Shown here: positions 37,765-48,147 of the stretch, piece after piece
Position numbering within the stretch: the first letter of the stretch is position 1
Layout of the letters: each line of letters begins with the position of its first letter
DNA from: Microvirga antarctica
GTDB taxonomy: Bacteria; Pseudomonadota; Alphaproteobacteria; Rhizobiales; Beijerinckiaceae
Direction: 5' to 3'
Assembly: GCF_017921815.1 (NCBI RefSeq)
Contig: NZ_JAGEMM010000008.1
Span: 62,001 to 126,000, forward strand
DNA: 64,000 nt
The notes under the pieces: generated by a model
What the model was told of the DNA's origin: nothing
The model's input: only the letters and a program-made list of their open reading frames with translations
Databases searched by the model: none
Program-made: the position numbers and the translations under genes

Positions 37765-39891
37765 CTATCCCGGGATGCACGAGAAATCTGCGACATTGTG
37801 CATCGTCTCGCGAATGGCGCTCAACAGGCGAAGGCGGTTCTGGCGGATGCGATTGTCGTCGGCATTCACCGTCACCGTCTCGAAAAACGCATCGACGGCG
37901 GGGCGAAGCTCGGAGAGCGCCAGCATGGCGCCGGCGAAATCGCCCCGCATCACATGTTCGCGAGAGTGCCGCGCCGTCGTCTCGAGAATTTCGGACAGCA
38001 CTTTTTCTTCAGGCTGGCCGTGTTCACGGACGAGGTCTGCGTCGGGCGCTTCCACATAGGAACGCCCATCCTTCTTTTCCTCGATCCGCAAAATGTTGAC
38101 CGCGCGCCGATAACCGGCCAGCAGGTTTTTCCCCTCGTCGGATTCGAGAAACCGCCCCAGCACGTCGACCCGCTCCGGAATGACGATGAGCTGGCTTCCG
38201 GCCGCAAGCGAGTAACGTCCCAGAATGGCGCCCAGAAGCTCGTGCCGAGCGCCCTGATCCTTCAGCAGTACGGTAAGGCGATCCTCGATGAAGCTGAGCA
38301 GGTTTTCGACCAGAAAGGCGTTCTCGGTTTCCGAGCGATTTGCCGCGAAACGCGCGAGATGGCCGTCCACAACCTGCCTGAGATTGATCTTGAGACCGTT
38401 GTCGAGGATGAGCCGGATGACGCCCAACGCCGCACGCCGCAGGGCATAGGGGTCCTTCGATCCCGTCGGCTTCTCGTCGATGGCCCAGAAGCCCGTCAAA
38501 ATGTCGATCTTGTCGGCGAGCGCCACCGCTACCGCGACGGGATCGGTTGGCACGGTGTCGGAGGGACCGACCGGCTTGTAGTGCTCTTCGATCGCCGCCG
38601 CCACGCTTGGTTGTTCGCCCTGCAGGGTCGCATAATAGCGCCCCATCAGCCCCTGCAACTCCGGAAACTCGCCAACCATTTCGGTGACGAGATCGGCCTT
38701 GGCAAGACGCGCGGCGCGCAGGGCGAGATCGGGATCCGCTCCTGTGAGCGGCGCAAGTTCGCGCGCCAGCGCGGCGATCCGCTCCACGCGCTCATATTGC
38801 GTGCCGAGCTTTTCATGAAACACGATGGATTTCAGCTTTTCGAGCCGGTCCTCGAGCCGCACCTTCTGGTCGGTCTCCCAGAAGAACTTGGCGTCCGACA
38901 GGCGGGCGCGCACGACCCGCTCGTTGCCGCCCACGATGGTGGCGCCGCCGTCGCTGGCGACGAGGTTCGAGGTCAGCAGGAACCGGTTGGCGAGCGCGCC
39001 CGTGCTGGCATCGCGCAGTACGAAGCATTTCTGGTTCGCCCGGATCGTCGTGCGGATCACCTCCGGGGGGATCGCCAGGAACGAGTCGTCGAAGGTGCCC
39101 ATGAGCACCACGGGCCATTCCACGAGACCCGCGACCTCTTCCAGCAGGCCCTCGTCCTCGACCAGTTCGAGCCCCTGCGCGAAAGCGAGGTCTCTCGCGT
39201 CGTGCAGGATGATGTCCTTGCGCAGGTCCGCGTCCAGAATGACGCGGGCGCGCTGGAGCGAGGGCGCGTAATCGTCGAAACGGCGCACCTTGATGGGGCC
39301 CGGCGCCATGAAGCGGTGACCCTGCGTGATGTCGCCCGAGGCAAGTTCGTCGATGGAGAAGCGCACGATCTCGGGCTCCTCGGTCTCGGGCCCGAACGTG
39401 CACAGGATCGAGGTCAGCGGCCGCACCCAGCGCAGCGCGCCGGGCTCGACGGAGGATGCGCCCGAGCGCATGGATTTCGGCCACGGAAAGCTGCGGATGA
39501 TCGCCGGCAGGATTTCGGCCAGCACGTCCTGGGTGGCGCGGCCGGGGCGCTCGATCAGCGCCACGTAGAATTCGCCCTTCTTGGGATCGGACACGATCGT
39601 CGCCTGGTCGATTGACGACAACCCGGCGCTTTTCAGGAAGCCCTGCACGGCCGCATCGGGGGCTCCCACCCGGGGGCCTTTTTTCTCCTCGCGCACGTCC
39701 TGGCCCTTGACCGGCAGGCCGACCACGTTCAGGGCCAGCCGCCGGGGCGTCGCATAGGCTTTCGCGCCCTCATAGACGAAGCCGCGTTCCACCAGCGCGT
39801 CCGTCACCAGCTTCTGCAGATCCTCCGCCGCACGGCGCTGCATGCGGGCCGGGATTTCTTCGGAGAAGAGTTCGAGGAGAAGGTCGGGCAT
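37765..39891 (-). CDS. glyS: Glycyl-tRNA synthetase beta subunit
   Basis: The 708-residue beta subunit of the alpha2beta2 glycyl-tRNA synthetase; it recognises tRNA-Gly. The N-terminus [25 protein letters not shown] fixes the start at 39891 and is followed by [10 protein letters not shown] and [21 protein letters not shown]. The body has the ENQKCF-like [27 protein letters not shown] and [17 protein letters not shown] [18 protein letters not shown] segments. The C-terminal part is the anticodon-binding-like helical region ([40 protein letters not shown]). It follows glyQ by 49 bases, the standard glyQS operon. Confidence 0.97.
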   Translation of the reverse strand: MPDLLLELFSEEIPARMQRRAAEDLQKLVTDALVERGFVYEGAKAYATPRRLALNVVGLPVKGQDVREEKKGPRVGAPDAAVQGFLKSAGLSSIDQATIVSDPKKGEFYVALIERPGRATQDVLAEILPAIIRSFPWPKSMRSGASSVEPGALRWVRPLTSILCTFGPETEEPEIVRFSIDELASGDITQGHRFMAPGPIKVRRFDDYAPSLQRARVILDADLRKDIILHDARDLAFAQGLELVEDEGLLEEVAGLVEWPVVLMGTFDDSFLAIPPEVIRTTIRANQKCFVLRDASTGALANRFLLTSNLVASDGGATIVGGNERVVRARLSDAKFFWETDQKVRLEDRLEKLKSIVFHEKLGTQYERVERIAALARELAPLTGADPDLALRAARLAKADLVTEMVGEFPELQGLMGRYYATLQGEQPSVAAAIEEHYKPVGPSDTVPTDPVAVAVALADKIDILTGFWAIDEKPTGSKDPYALRRAALGVIRLILDNGLKINLRQVVDGHLARFAANRSETENAFLVENLLSFIEDRLTVLLKDQGARHELLGAILGRYSLAAGSQLIVIPERVDVLGRFLESDEGKNLLAGYRRAVNILRIEEKKDGRSYVEAPDADLVREHGQPEEKVLSEILETTARHSREHVMRGDFAGAMLALSELRPAVDAFFETVTVNADDNRIRQNRLRLLSAIRETMHNVADFSCIPG

Positions 39892-39940
39892 GAGCGGGGT
39901 CCGTCCGGATCGTGTCGGGTATGGGATGGTGGCGGGACGA

Positions 39941-40885
39941 CTAGGCCGAAGCGAGGCCGCCGCCTTCGGTGCGCAGCCACGCGGCGCCGCAGGCCTTGGC
40001 GAGTTCGCGCACGCGCAGGATGTAGCTCTGCCGCTCGGTGACCGAGATGACGCCGCGGGCATCGAGCAGGTTGAACACGTGGCTGGCCTTGATGGCCTGG
40101 TCATAGGCCGGCAGCGCCATGAGATGCCGGTTATCGTTGGCGCCGGCCTCGGGTTCCCCATCGGCCAGGTACTTGCGGCAGGCGGCCTCCGCATCGCGGA
40201 AATGGCGGAACAGCATGTCGGTATCGGCATATTCGAAATTATGCCGGGAGAATTCCTGTTCGGCCTGCTTGAAGATCTGGCCGTAGGTGACCTTCCGGTC
40301 GCCGTCGAGACCGTTGAAGTTGAGATCGTAGATCGACTCGACGCCCTGCAGATACATGGCCAGCCGCTCGAGCCCGTAGGTCAACTCGCCCGCCACCGGC
40401 GCGCATTCGAAACCCGCCACCTGCTGGAAATAGGTGAATTGCGAGACTTCCATGCCGTCGCACCAGCATTCCCAGCCGAGCCCCCAGGCGCCCAGCGTCG
40501 GGCTCTCCCAATCGTCCTCGACGAAGCGGATATCGTGGAGGGCCGTGTCGATGCCGATGGCCTCCAGGGACTTCACGTAGAGATCCTGAATGTCAGGCGG
40601 GTTCGGCTTCAGGATGACCTGGAACTGGTAATAATGCTGGAGCCGGTTGGGATTCTCGCCGTAGCGGCCGTCCTTGGGCCTGCGCGAGGGCTGGGCATAG
40701 GCCGCCCGCCAGGGATTGGGACCGAGCGCCCGCAAGGTGGTGGCCGGATGGAAGGTGCCGGCCCCCATTTCCATGTCGTAGGGCTGCAGGATGACGCAGC
40801 CCTGCTCGGCCCAGAAGCGCTGCAGGGTCAGGATCAGCCCCTGAAAGGAGCGCGCGGGGTTCATATGCGCGGGTTCGCGGGTCAT
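39941..40885 (-). CDS. glyQ: Glycyl-tRNA synthetase alpha subunit
   Basis: The catalytic class II subunit of the split glycyl-tRNA synthetase, 314 residues. It shows the strongly conserved [45 protein letters not shown]-terminus, [58 protein letters not shown] and [15 protein letters not shown]. The ATG may be at 40885 or seven codons later (40864); neither has a good ribosome-binding site. glyS follows on the same strand. Confidence 0.97.
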   Translation of the reverse strand: MTREPAHMNPARSFQGLILTLQRFWAEQGCVILQPYDMEMGAGTFHPATTLRALGPNPWRAAYAQPSRRPKDGRYGENPNRLQHYYQFQVILKPNPPDIQDLYVKSLEAIGIDTALHDIRFVEDDWESPTLGAWGLGWECWCDGMEVSQFTYFQQVAGFECAPVAGELTYGLERLAMYLQGVESIYDLNFNGLDGDRKVTYGQIFKQAEQEFSRHNFEYADTDMLFRHFRDAEAACRKYLADGEPEAGANDNRHLMALPAYDQAIKASHVFNLLDARGVISVTERQSYILRVRELAKACGAAWLRTEGGGLASA

Positions 40886-40976
40886 GCTGGAAACCGGATT
40901 GGTGGTTGAAACGCTGGGCCGAACCCTTGGGATGACGTCCCCCGCAAGTCAAGGTTCGGCCTGACGCGAGATCCTC

Positions 40977-41876
40977 CTAAAGCCCAAGACGCGCCCAGCT
41001 CTGGCGCTCTTCCAGCACGCCGATCATCTCGGCCGGGTCGAGAAGGCTCACTTGGCTTACTTGGCCTACTTGGCCGAGCGCCCGGCGACCCATCAGCCTC
41101 CCGAGCAGCGGCGGACGGGCAGGCTCGATCATCCTGAGGTCGACCTTGTCGCCGAAGCGCAGGCGCAGGATGGAGCGGATATCGCCCAGACCGTCGATGA
41201 GACCTAGGGACAGGGCCTCCTGGCCCACCCAGAAGGAGCCCGAGAACAGGTCCGGGTTGTCGGTCGACAATTTCGCCCCGCGACGGGCGCGCACGAGGCC
41301 CTCGAAGACGTCGTGGATGCTGCGCTGCAGGGCCTTGAGCCGCTCGACGTCCTTGGGGTCTTCGGGCTGGAAGGGATCGAGCATCGCCTTGTTCTCGCCC
41401 GCCGTATGGACCCGGCGCTCGATGCCGAAGCGGGCGATGAAGCGGTCGAAGCCGAAACCGGCCGAGACGACGCCGATCGACCCCACGATGGAGGCCGGAT
41501 CGGCAAAGATCTCGTCCGCCGCGCAGGCGATCATGTAGCCGCCCGAGGCCGCCGCATCCTCCACAAAGGCGAAGACCGGGAGACCCTTCTCCTCCGCCAG
41601 CGCCCGGATGCGCCGGAAGATCAGATGGGATTGGGCGGCGGATCCACCCGGCGAGTTGATCACGAAGGCCACCGCCTTCGCGTCCGGCACGGCAAACGCC
41701 CGTTCGAGCAGCGGCGCCACATTGGCCATGGCGAGGCCCGACCGCAGCGGCATGACGGCGCCGATCGCCCCGCTCAGCCGCACCACCGGCACCACCGGAT
41801 GGCGCACGCGGAAACGGCGCGGGATGAGGAAATGAAGGCGCTCGGGCAGATAGGAGGAAATGGGTTTTGCGGACAT
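40977..41876 (-). CDS. S49-family peptidase (SppA/SohB-like)
   Basis: A 299-residue serine peptidase with a Ser-Lys dyad: Ser111 in AAASGGYMIACAADEIFADPASIVGSIGVVS and Lys163 in GENKAMLDPFQPEDPKD. The oxyanion-forming INSPGGSAAQ precedes it. No signal peptide or membrane helix is seen, unlike E. coli SppA; SohB-like soluble or peripheral forms occur in alphaproteobacteria. The C-terminus contains a GQVGQVSQV stretch encoded by three 9-base tandem repeats. It lies upstream of glyQ on the same strand (91 bases) and is divergent from the Gly/Tyr-rich protein gene. Confidence 0.9.
   Translation of the reverse strand: MSAKPISSYLPERLHFLIPRRFRVRHPVVPVVRLSGAIGAVMPLRSGLAMANVAPLLERAFAVPDAKAVAFVINSPGGSAAQSHLIFRRIRALAEEKGLPVFAFVEDAAASGGYMIACAADEIFADPASIVGSIGVVSAGFGFDRFIARFGIERRVHTAGENKAMLDPFQPEDPKDVERLKALQRSIHDVFEGLVRARRGAKLSTDNPDLFSGSFWVGQEALSLGLIDGLGDIRSILRLRFGDKVDLRMIEPARPPLLGRLMGRRALGQVGQVSQVSLLDPAEMIGVLEERQSWARLGL
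41050..41076. repeat. Three 9-base tandem repeats in the S49 peptidase gene
   Basis: ACTTGGCTT, ACTTGGCCT and ACTTGGCCG follow each other without a gap (41050-41076). They encode the GQV/GQV/SQV part of the C-terminal tail on the minus strand and keep the reading frame, so copy-number change would lengthen or shorten the tail by three residues. Confidence 0.8.
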
Positions 41877-42051
41877 CGCCCTGATGTAATGGCTTTGCGG
41901 CGATACGCCAGTCGGGAGCCGATGCTGAACGGTCGGCAACGGGATATCCGCCCAACCATTCAGTTACGATCGCTTAAACAATCCTGACTAGAACAGGGCA
42001 AGTCGAAACATTATTGCGATATGACCGCTGCCCCGGGTCAGGAGAGTTTTC

Positions 42052-42360
42052 ATGCGTCAGATGCTTCTTGCCATCGCCGGCCTTTCTGCCATCGGGTTCG
42101 GCGCCTTGTCCGCGCAACCTGCGAGCGCCCAGCCCTACGAGCCCGGCTATCGCCATCCGCCGCGGGACTATCACGGCGACCGCGGCTACCGCCCAGCCTT
42201 CTATCCCGGCCCCGAGCGCGAAGGGTATGGCGACGGCTATCGTCATCGCCGCCACGGCTACTACCGCCCCGCCTTTGTGGGTCCGCCCTGCTTCGTTCGC
42301 ATGGAGCGGGCGTGGAACGGCTGGCGCTGGGTCCAACGGCCGGTGCGCATCTGCCGCTGA
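42052..42360 (+). CDS. Small secreted Gly/Tyr/Arg-rich protein
   Basis: A 102-residue protein with a clear signal peptide (MRQMLLAIAGLSAIGFGALSAQPASAQ). The mature 75 residues are rich in Tyr, Gly, Arg, His and Pro (YEPGYRHPPRDYHGDRGYRPAF) and end in a conserved-looking CFVRMERAWNGWRWVQRPVRICR with two Cys. Similar small envelope proteins are common in Rhizobiales and have no known function. GGAGAG lies about 8 bases upstream of the ATG. It is divergent from the S49 peptidase gene. Confidence 0.8.
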   Translation: MRQMLLAIAGLSAIGFGALSAQPASAQPYEPGYRHPPRDYHGDRGYRPAFYPGPEREGYGDGYRHRRHGYYRPAFVGPPCFVRMERAWNGWRWVQRPVRICR

Positions 42361-42408
42361 TCGGGATCGGCCGCCAACGGCTGAGCGGGCGCCTCGCGGC
42401 GCCCGTTT

Positions 42409-43149
42409 TCATGACAGGGTGGCCTCGCCCCGGTGAAGCGCTTCCGCCGCCGGCGTGAACCGCCCGGCGGCATCGTTGAGGATGACCGGCGGCAGCACGC
42501 TCAACGGTGCGCGGCTGCCCACGATTCCGGACAGGATCACCCGAATGGCGGGCTTGTCCGCCTGCGGATGGACGAACCGGATGGCCAGGCCGCCAAGCCG
42601 CCCGGCGAGACCAGAAAGGCACGAATCCAGCCTGTCCGCCCGATGGATGAGCACGAGGCGCCCTTTCGGCCGGAGCAAGGAGAGGCTGGCCTTCAGCCAG
42701 AATTCGAGGCCGCCGGCAGGCAGGGCGTGGGCTGCGGCGCGGCGCGCATCCGGCGAGATCCGCGACTGGCCCTCTTCCAGAAAAGGCGGATTGGTGAGCA
42801 CCAGATCGGCCGAGTGGGCCAGAAGCCCAGCGCTCTGGCGCGACACCCGATCGAGGAGATCGGCCACGATCACGTCCGCGCCAAGTCCTGCCGTCCGGCA
42901 ATTCTCGCCGCAGAGGCGCGCGAGATCTGGGTCGCGCTCGACGAAGACATAGCGGGCAGCCGGCACCCGGGACGCCACCATCAGCCCGACAGCGCCCGTG
43001 GCAGCGCCCGCATCGACGATCGTGTCGCCCGGCTGCGCCCCGGCCGCAGCCGCCAGCAGAACCGCATCGGTCCCCGCCCGGTGCCCCCGCGCGGGTTGGC
43101 GCAGGGCGACCCGTCCGCCCAGCAGCGAATCATCCGTGACGTCAATCAT
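42409..43149 (-). CDS. tRNA1Val (adenine-N6)-methyltransferase-like enzyme
   Basis: A 246-residue N6-adenine methyltransferase of the TrmN6/YfiC group, which modifies A37 of tRNA1-Val. The N-terminus has LLGGRVALRQPARGHRAGTDAVLLAAAAG, the SAM site is IVDAGAATGAVGLMVASR, and the catalytic motif is LVLTNPPFLEEGQ. DAVLLAAAAG and NPPF are diagnostic of this family. The start at 43149 overlaps the end of the DUF2007 gene (43142-43366), so the two are translationally coupled. Confidence 0.87.
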   Translation of the reverse strand: MIDVTDDSLLGGRVALRQPARGHRAGTDAVLLAAAAGAQPGDTIVDAGAATGAVGLMVASRVPAARYVFVERDPDLARLCGENCRTAGLGADVIVADLLDRVSRQSAGLLAHSADLVLTNPPFLEEGQSRISPDARRAAAHALPAGGLEFWLKASLSLLRPKGRLVLIHRADRLDSCLSGLAGRLGGLAIRFVHPQADKPAIRVILSGIVGSRAPLSVLPPVILNDAAGRFTPAAEALHRGEATLS

Positions 43150-43366
43150 GCAGCAATTCGGCCTGCAACCCCGCCTCGCCGATGAGCCGGCGGGCCTGCG
43201 GAACATGGTCCTCCGGCACGAGGATCCGCCGGGGAAACGCCCCGATCATCCCCTCCAGCGCGCTCATGTGCACATCGGCGACGAAAAAGGGGATGTTGGC
43301 GTTCTCCAACAAGGATTGTAGGAAGCCGAGCAGAACGACATCGCTCGTGCGGACGATTTCGATCAT
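43142..43366 (-). CDS. DUF2007-domain small protein
   Basis: A 74-residue protein matching the DUF2007 pattern: MIEIVRTSDVVLLGFLQSLLENANIPFFVADVHMSALEGMIGAFPRRILVPEDHVPQARRLI. This ferredoxin-like domain is called a putative signal transducing protein, with no established role; in alphaproteobacteria it often sits next to this methyltransferase and the polyprenyl synthase. The ATG at 43366 is preferred over an earlier start that adds 18 residues. Its stop overlaps the start of the downstream methyltransferase. Confidence 0.85.
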   Translation of the reverse strand: MIEIVRTSDVVLLGFLQSLLENANIPFFVADVHMSALEGMIGAFPRRILVPEDHVPQARRLIGEAGLQAELLHD

Positions 43367-43478
43367 CGGGACATGGTCTCCTTGCGGCAAGCTTTCGCGT
43401 TGCAGCACGGGAATCACCATGCCACGGTAACTTCATATTCCTACCGGCCTTCGGGACCGGCAACCTGGGTTTTCAGGC

Positions 43479-44498
43479 GTGGGCGTCGTCGTACCATTCG
43501 AAGAGAAGCATCCCGACCGGAATTCGAGCATCGAACGGCTCGTCTCCCTCGTGGCCGCCGACATGGAGCGCGTCAACGCGATGATCCTGTCGCGCACCGG
43601 ATCCGAGGTGACGATGATCCCGGAGGTGGCCAATCACCTCATCTCGTCGGGCGGCAAGCGGCTGCGGCCCATGCTGACGCTCGCGACGGCGGGCCTCTCG
43701 GGCTATACGGGCGACGGCCACGTGAAACTCGCCGCCAGCGTGGAGTTCATGCATACCGCCACCCTCCTCCACGACGACGTGGTGGACGAAAGCGACATGC
43801 GGCGCGGGCGCGTCGCCGCGCGCATCAAGTGGGGCAACGAGGCGAGCGTCCTGGTGGGCGATTTCCTGCTGGGCCAGGCCTTCCGCATGATGGTCGAGGT
43901 CGGCTCGCTGCGCGCGCTGGACATCCTGTCGGCCGCCGCCACCGTCATCGCCGAGGGCGAGGTGATGCAGCTTGCCGCCGCCAAGAACACGGAAACCACC
44001 GAGGACGAGTATCTCGCGGTGATCCGCGGCAAGACCGCCGAATTGTTCGCCGCCGCCTGCGAGGTGGGCCCCGTCATCGCCGAACGGCCCAAGGCCGAGC
44101 AGGCCGCCTGCCGGTCCTACGGGATGAATCTCGGCATCGCCTTCCAGCTCGTCGACGATGCGCTGGATTATGGCGGCACCGCCGCCGTCCTGGGCAAGAA
44201 TGTGGGCGACGACCTGCGCGAGGGAAAGATCACCCTGCCGGTGGTGCTGTCCTTCCGCCGCGGCTCGCCGGACGAGCGGGTGTTCTGGAAGCGGGTGCTG
44301 GAGGCAGGCGAGGTCGAAAAGGCGGATCTCGACAAGGCCATCGCCATCATGCGCCGGCATCGGGCTTTGGAAGACACGGTCGAGCGGGCCCGTCATTACG
44401 GCGCCATGGCGCGCGACGCGCTTGCCCTCTTCCCGGACGGACCGATGAAGCAGGCTCTGCTCGATACGGTCGATTTCTGCATTGCCCGCGCGCATTAG
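43479..44498 (+). CDS. ispB: Polyprenyl diphosphate synthase (octa/decaprenyl type)
   Basis: Builds the all-trans isoprenoid side chain of ubiquinone from isopentenyl diphosphate. The 339-residue product has both aspartate-rich motifs: LLHDDVVDESDMRRG (first) and FQLVDDALDYGG (second), plus SGGKRLRPML and GEVMQLAAAKNTETTEDEYLAVIRGKTAELFAAACEVG. Chain length (octa- or decaprenyl) cannot be assigned reliably; alphaproteobacteria commonly make Q-10. The start is a GTG (43479). It is divergent from the DUF2007 gene. Confidence 0.93.
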   Translation: MGVVVPFEEKHPDRNSSIERLVSLVAADMERVNAMILSRTGSEVTMIPEVANHLISSGGKRLRPMLTLATAGLSGYTGDGHVKLAASVEFMHTATLLHDDVVDESDMRRGRVAARIKWGNEASVLVGDFLLGQAFRMMVEVGSLRALDILSAAATVIAEGEVMQLAAAKNTETTEDEYLAVIRGKTAELFAAACEVGPVIAERPKAEQAACRSYGMNLGIAFQLVDDALDYGGTAAVLGKNVGDDLREGKITLPVVLSFRRGSPDERVFWKRVLEAGEVEKADLDKAIAIMRRHRALEDTVERARHYGAMARDALALFPDGPMKQALLDTVDFCIARAH

Positions 44499-44546
44499 AG
44501 CACGGCAGGTCCGCTCGGTAGCGCCGTTTGACGGCAGCCGGATCGT

Positions 44547-45233
44547 TCAGGCTCTCGCCCGCCGGTCATCAAGCACGATCCCCGCGGCGAGCGCGCCTGC
44601 CTCGTGGCTCTCCGGCCGCGCCGTCTCGGCCAAAGCCGCTGCCTCCCAGTCCCGCATTCCCGGAAGCGCGAGAAGGCGGGAAACATAGGCGCGGGATGGC
44701 GCATCGAGGGGCAGGTCGTAGGTCTGGACGCGGAAGGCGACGGGGGCGAAGAAGGCATCCACCGCACTGAACTGCTCCCCTGCGAGGAACGGTCCGCCAA
44801 AAAGCCCGAGCCCTTCCCCCCACAATTCCTGGATGCGGGCAACGTCCTGCACCAGCGCGGGGGGAGACTCATGAAGCTGGACCCGGAGGCCGCAATTGGT
44901 CGGGCAGCGAGACCGCAGGCTCGCGAACCCCGCATGCATCTCTGCCGCCGCGCACCGGGCCCAGGCACGGGCGGCCGGATCCTCGGGCCAAACACCGGGA
45001 TAGCGTTCGGCCAGATATTCCGTGATCCCGAGGCTTTCCCAGATCACCCGTCCGTCATCGTGCAGCGCCGGCACCTGGCCGGTGGGCGAGAACGACCGAA
45101 AGATGTCGTAACTCGCACCCTCGTCGAACGGCACGAGGCGTTCCTTGAACGGGATGGCGCATTCGCGCATCAGCAGCCACGGCCGCAACGACCAGGACGA
45201 GTAGTTCTTGTTGCCGATGAAAAGCTCGATCAT
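44547..45233 (-). CDS. Glutathione S-transferase family protein
   Basis: A 228-residue GST-fold protein. The N-terminal thioredoxin-like domain is MIELFIGNKNYSSWSLRPWLLMRECAIPFKERLVPFDEG with the possible catalytic Ser in SSWS, then GQVPALHDDGRVIWESLGITEYLAERYP, the glutathione-binding cis-Pro and ES pair. The C-terminal helical domain includes MHAGFASLRSRCPTN and FLAGEQFSAVDAFFAPVAFRVQTY. The SSWSLRPW group is widespread in proteobacteria without a known substrate. It converges on the polyprenyl synthase gene. Confidence 0.9.
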   Translation of the reverse strand: MIELFIGNKNYSSWSLRPWLLMRECAIPFKERLVPFDEGASYDIFRSFSPTGQVPALHDDGRVIWESLGITEYLAERYPGVWPEDPAARAWARCAAAEMHAGFASLRSRCPTNCGLRVQLHESPPALVQDVARIQELWGEGLGLFGGPFLAGEQFSAVDAFFAPVAFRVQTYDLPLDAPSRAYVSRLLALPGMRDWEAAALAETARPESHEAGALAAGIVLDDRRARA

Positions 45234-45302
45234 GGCGAGGCCCTAAAAATGCAGCGCCGGGATCTCATAGGCGAAACGGAGCCGCTGGGAAACAGCCAAG
45301 CC

Positions 45303-46172
45303 TTAGCGCAACGTCGTCGGTTTCACCCACCAGCCGGGTCGCTGGGAGCCGATGCGGGCTGCAGCCGCGGCCGCCGAGGCGGCATCGTCGAACAGGCCGA
45401 ACACCGTCGCGCCGGAACCCGACATGCGGGCAAGGCGGCATCCTGGCGTTTGCCCCAACAGGTCAAGGCTTTCACGAATGATCGGCTGCAGGCGGCAGGC
45501 CGGGGCCTCGAGATCGTTGCGCATGCCCTGCAGGACCGCCAGGAGATCATCGGCGGACGCCGCCGTCAGCGGCGCAATGGCGGGCGGTGCGGGGCTGCTC
45601 ACCGACAGTCCGAGCGCGCGAAACATCTCCGGCGTGGACACGGGGACACGCGGATTGACCAGCACGGCGGACAAACGCGGAAGCCGCAGGGCCGGTCCGA
45701 GAACCTCTCCCGTCCCGCCCATGAAACGGGCGCGCGCCTCCAGACAGACCGGCACATCGGCCCCGGTGAGACGGGCAGCTTCGCGCAAAACCGGATGCGA
45801 CAGGGGCAGATTGTTGTGGCGCGCCAGCAGCCGCAACGCGGCAGCTGCATCGGACGACCCGCCGCCGATCCCCGCGGCCACCGGAAGCCGCTTGATGAGG
45901 TGAAACGCTCCCCCCTTGAGACCGCCGACCAATTCGCCGAGCTGTCGCGCAGCCTTGATGACAAGATTGTCAGCGTGACCGCCAGCCTGCGAGGCCGTGG
46001 GACCGGTGACCTCGAGGACCAGTTCAGGGCCGGGCATCAGGCTCAGCGTATCGCCGGTGGTTGCGAAGACCACGAGGCTGTCGAGTTCGTGATAGCCATC
46101 GGGCCTGCGCCCGAGCACATGAAGGCTCAGGTTGATTTTGGCAGGGGCACGGGTGACGAGAGGGCGCGACAT
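45303..46172 (-). CDS. ispE: 4-diphosphocytidyl-2-C-methyl-D-erythritol kinase
   Basis: GHMP kinase of the MEP pathway, downstream of Dxs. The 289-residue protein has the N-terminal [28 protein letters not shown], the ATP-binding glycine-rich [24 protein letters not shown], and the C-terminal [16 protein letters not shown]. The start at 46172 fits the family; an ATG five codons earlier is possible but lacks a ribosome-binding site. The TPR gene ends 136 bases upstream on the same strand. Confidence 0.95.
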   Translation of the reverse strand: MSRPLVTRAPAKINLSLHVLGRRPDGYHELDSLVVFATTGDTLSLMPGPELVLEVTGPTASQAGGHADNLVIKAARQLGELVGGLKGGAFHLIKRLPVAAGIGGGSSDAAAALRLLARHNNLPLSHPVLREAARLTGADVPVCLEARARFMGGTGEVLGPALRLPRLSAVLVNPRVPVSTPEMFRALGLSVSSPAPPAIAPLTAASADDLLAVLQGMRNDLEAPACRLQPIIRESLDLLGQTPGCRLARMSGSGATVFGLFDDAASAAAAAARIGSQRPGWWVKPTTLR

Positions 46173-46255
46173 CGCCGTTCCATGCATGACAGGGGAGCCG
46201 ATGGGAAGAGGAAGCGTCCTGCGGGGCGAGATCCGGCGCCAGCCGCCCATCCCCC

Positions 46256-46270
46256 CTCCCCGACGGGGAG
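46256..46270 (-). terminator. GC-rich hairpin after the TPR gene
   Basis: CTCCCCG (46256-46262) and CGGGGAG (46264-46270) form a compact stem 39 bases past the TPR stop codon on the minus strand, between it and ispE. There is no U tract. The flanking sequence looks like the CTCCCC..GGGGAG hairpins scattered in many Rhizobiales genomes. Confidence 0.4.
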
Positions 46271-46308
46271 AGGCATGAGCGAGCTGAGGCAGGGACGAGG
46301 CATCCCGA

Positions 46309-48147
46309 TCAGGTCGGAGGCGTCTGTTTCTCGCCTTCGGCCTCAGGCTTGACGTCAGCAGGCTTGGGTTCAGCCGGCTTGACGTCGGCAGGCTTGAAAT
46401 CGACCGGCTTGGCGTCCGCCGGCTTCAAATCGGGCATGCCGTTGTCGATCTTCTTCAGGATCTTGATCAGATCCTCCTGTTCGGGATTCGAATCCTTGGC
46501 GTGATTCCACTGGAACTTCGCCTCGTTCGTCCGCCCGACCCGCCAATAGGCGTCGCCCAGGTGATCGTTGATGACTGGATCGCCGGCCTTCAGCTCGACC
46601 GCCTTTTCCAGCTCGCGGACCGCGTCGTCATAGCGGCCCATGCGGAAATAGGCCCAGCCGAGCGAATCGATGATCATGCCGTCGCGGGGCGCGAGTTCCA
46701 CCGCCCGTGTCAGCATCTTGAAGGCGTCATCGATGTTCAGGTTCTGGTCGACCCAGGAATACGCGAGATAATTCAGCACCTGCGCCTTCCCTTGCGGGAG
46801 ATTGTCTGGAACCAGTTCCATCGCTTTCTTCAGGTCGGCTTCGCCCTTCTCCCATTGCTTGGCGCGCTCATAGGAGGTGCCGCGATAGAAGAAGAGCAGC
46901 CACTGGCTGCGATCAGGCGTCCCGATCAATTCGATCGCCTTGCTGTAGGTCTCGGCGGCCTCGGTGAATTGCTTGCGCGAGCGCTGCACGTTGCCCAGCG
47001 CGACCACCACCTCCACGTCCTGCGGCCGCTCTTTCATGAGGCGGCTGAGATGGCCCTCGGCCTCCGCGCCGCGACCGAGCATCTCGAGATTCTGCCCCAT
47101 GGTGATATCGGCGCTTGCGCGGACCGGCGAATCCTTGGGAACGCGGGCAAAGACCTCGTTCGCCCGGTCATATTGCTTCAGGCGCTCGTAGACGTCGCCC
47201 AGAGTGACCAGCGCCAGCCCATGATTGGGATCGAGATCGAGACCCAGCCGGAGATAGATAATCGCCGTGAGTTCGTCGCCCTGGGTGTTACCCACCACGC
47301 CGAGCCCATACAGGAGCTCCGCCGCACCTTCCTGTGCGGTGGTCACCAGCGGCGCCAGAGGCTTTCCGGCCTTGAGGGTCTCGATAGCGGAGCGCACGAC
47401 CGGGTGACGGGGAAGGGCCTGATCGAAGGTCGTGTAGATCGCCAGAGCCTCGTCGCGCCGTCCGCGCTTGGCGAGGAACCGGCCGTAGGCATCCACGACC
47501 TGAAGCGTGTTCCGCTCCCCCTCATAGGCCGCCTTGAAACGCTTCTCGGCCTCCACCGGATTGCCCACAACGTCGGCGATGAGGGCCGCGTGGTATTCGC
47601 GAAACTGGTTGAAAGCGCGCTCGTTCTTGAGGCGGTCAACGGCGGCGAGCGCGCGCTTGCCGTCCTTGGAGCCCGCATAGGCCCAAGCGGTCAGCAGGGT
47701 CGCGGTGAGGTCGGCCTGGCGGCCGCGCCCGTTTCCGTTGATCTTGGCCCGGGCTTCCGCGTAACGCTTGTCGCGAATGTCGCGCACGCCCAGCGCGAAC
47801 TGGGCGAGGTTGTTGGACGGATCGCGGGTCGCCAGCCGTTCGGCCGCCCGGTAGGCCTCGTTCATGGAGCCATTGCCGAGGAACGCCACGAAACCGCGCT
47901 CGAGCAGTTCCTGGTTGCGCGGATCGTCCTGGATCGCCTCGCGGAAGAACACCGTGGCGGCCGCCGTGTCGCGGGCCGCACCCGCCACATAGGCGGAGAG
48001 GAAATTGCCCTCGAGGCTCGCCGCGGGCCGGACGGTTTCGGATGGATCGGTGCTGGCTGCGAAAGCCGGAGCGGCGACAAGGCCGGCCAATGAGAGCGCA
48101 ACGACGGACAGGCCTTTGCGGGCCGAAGGCAGATTGAAAGTTGGCAC
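46309..48147 (-). CDS. Tetratricopeptide repeat protein, exported
   Basis: A 612-residue protein with a Sec-type signal peptide ([25 protein letters not shown]) and TPR-like helical repeats across most of its length, clearest as [56 protein letters not shown] and [23 protein letters not shown]. The last 40 residues are a repetitive Lys-Pro tail ([20 protein letters not shown]). It probably scaffolds a periplasmic or outer-membrane complex. The GTG at 48147 is chosen for AGTGGAGCC upstream; an ATG at 48174 is the alternative. This gene next to ispE recurs in Rhizobiales. Confidence 0.88.
   Translation of the reverse strand: MPTFNLPSARKGLSVVALSLAGLVAAPAFAASTDPSETVRPAASLEGNFLSAYVAGAARDTAAATVFFREAIQDDPRNQELLERGFVAFLGNGSMNEAYRAAERLATRDPSNNLAQFALGVRDIRDKRYAEARAKINGNGRGRQADLTATLLTAWAYAGSKDGKRALAAVDRLKNERAFNQFREYHAALIADVVGNPVEAEKRFKAAYEGERNTLQVVDAYGRFLAKRGRRDEALAIYTTFDQALPRHPVVRSAIETLKAGKPLAPLVTTAQEGAAELLYGLGVVGNTQGDELTAIIYLRLGLDLDPNHGLALVTLGDVYERLKQYDRANEVFARVPKDSPVRASADITMGQNLEMLGRGAEAEGHLSRLMKERPQDVEVVVALGNVQRSRKQFTEAAETYSKAIELIGTPDRSQWLLFFYRGTSYERAKQWEKGEADLKKAMELVPDNLPQGKAQVLNYLAYSWVDQNLNIDDAFKMLTRAVELAPRDGMIIDSLGWAYFRMGRYDDAVRELEKAVELKAGDPVINDHLGDAYWRVGRTNEAKFQWNHAKDSNPEQEDLIKILKKIDNGMPDLKPADAKPVDFKPADVKPAEPKPADVKPEAEGEKQTPPT

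Noticed and set aside
37765..40230. An N-terminally extended glycyl-tRNA synthetase beta subunit
   Set aside because: The extra 113 codons are antisense-like Pro/Arg/Ser-rich sequence overlapping glyQ; the family start at 39891 is clear.
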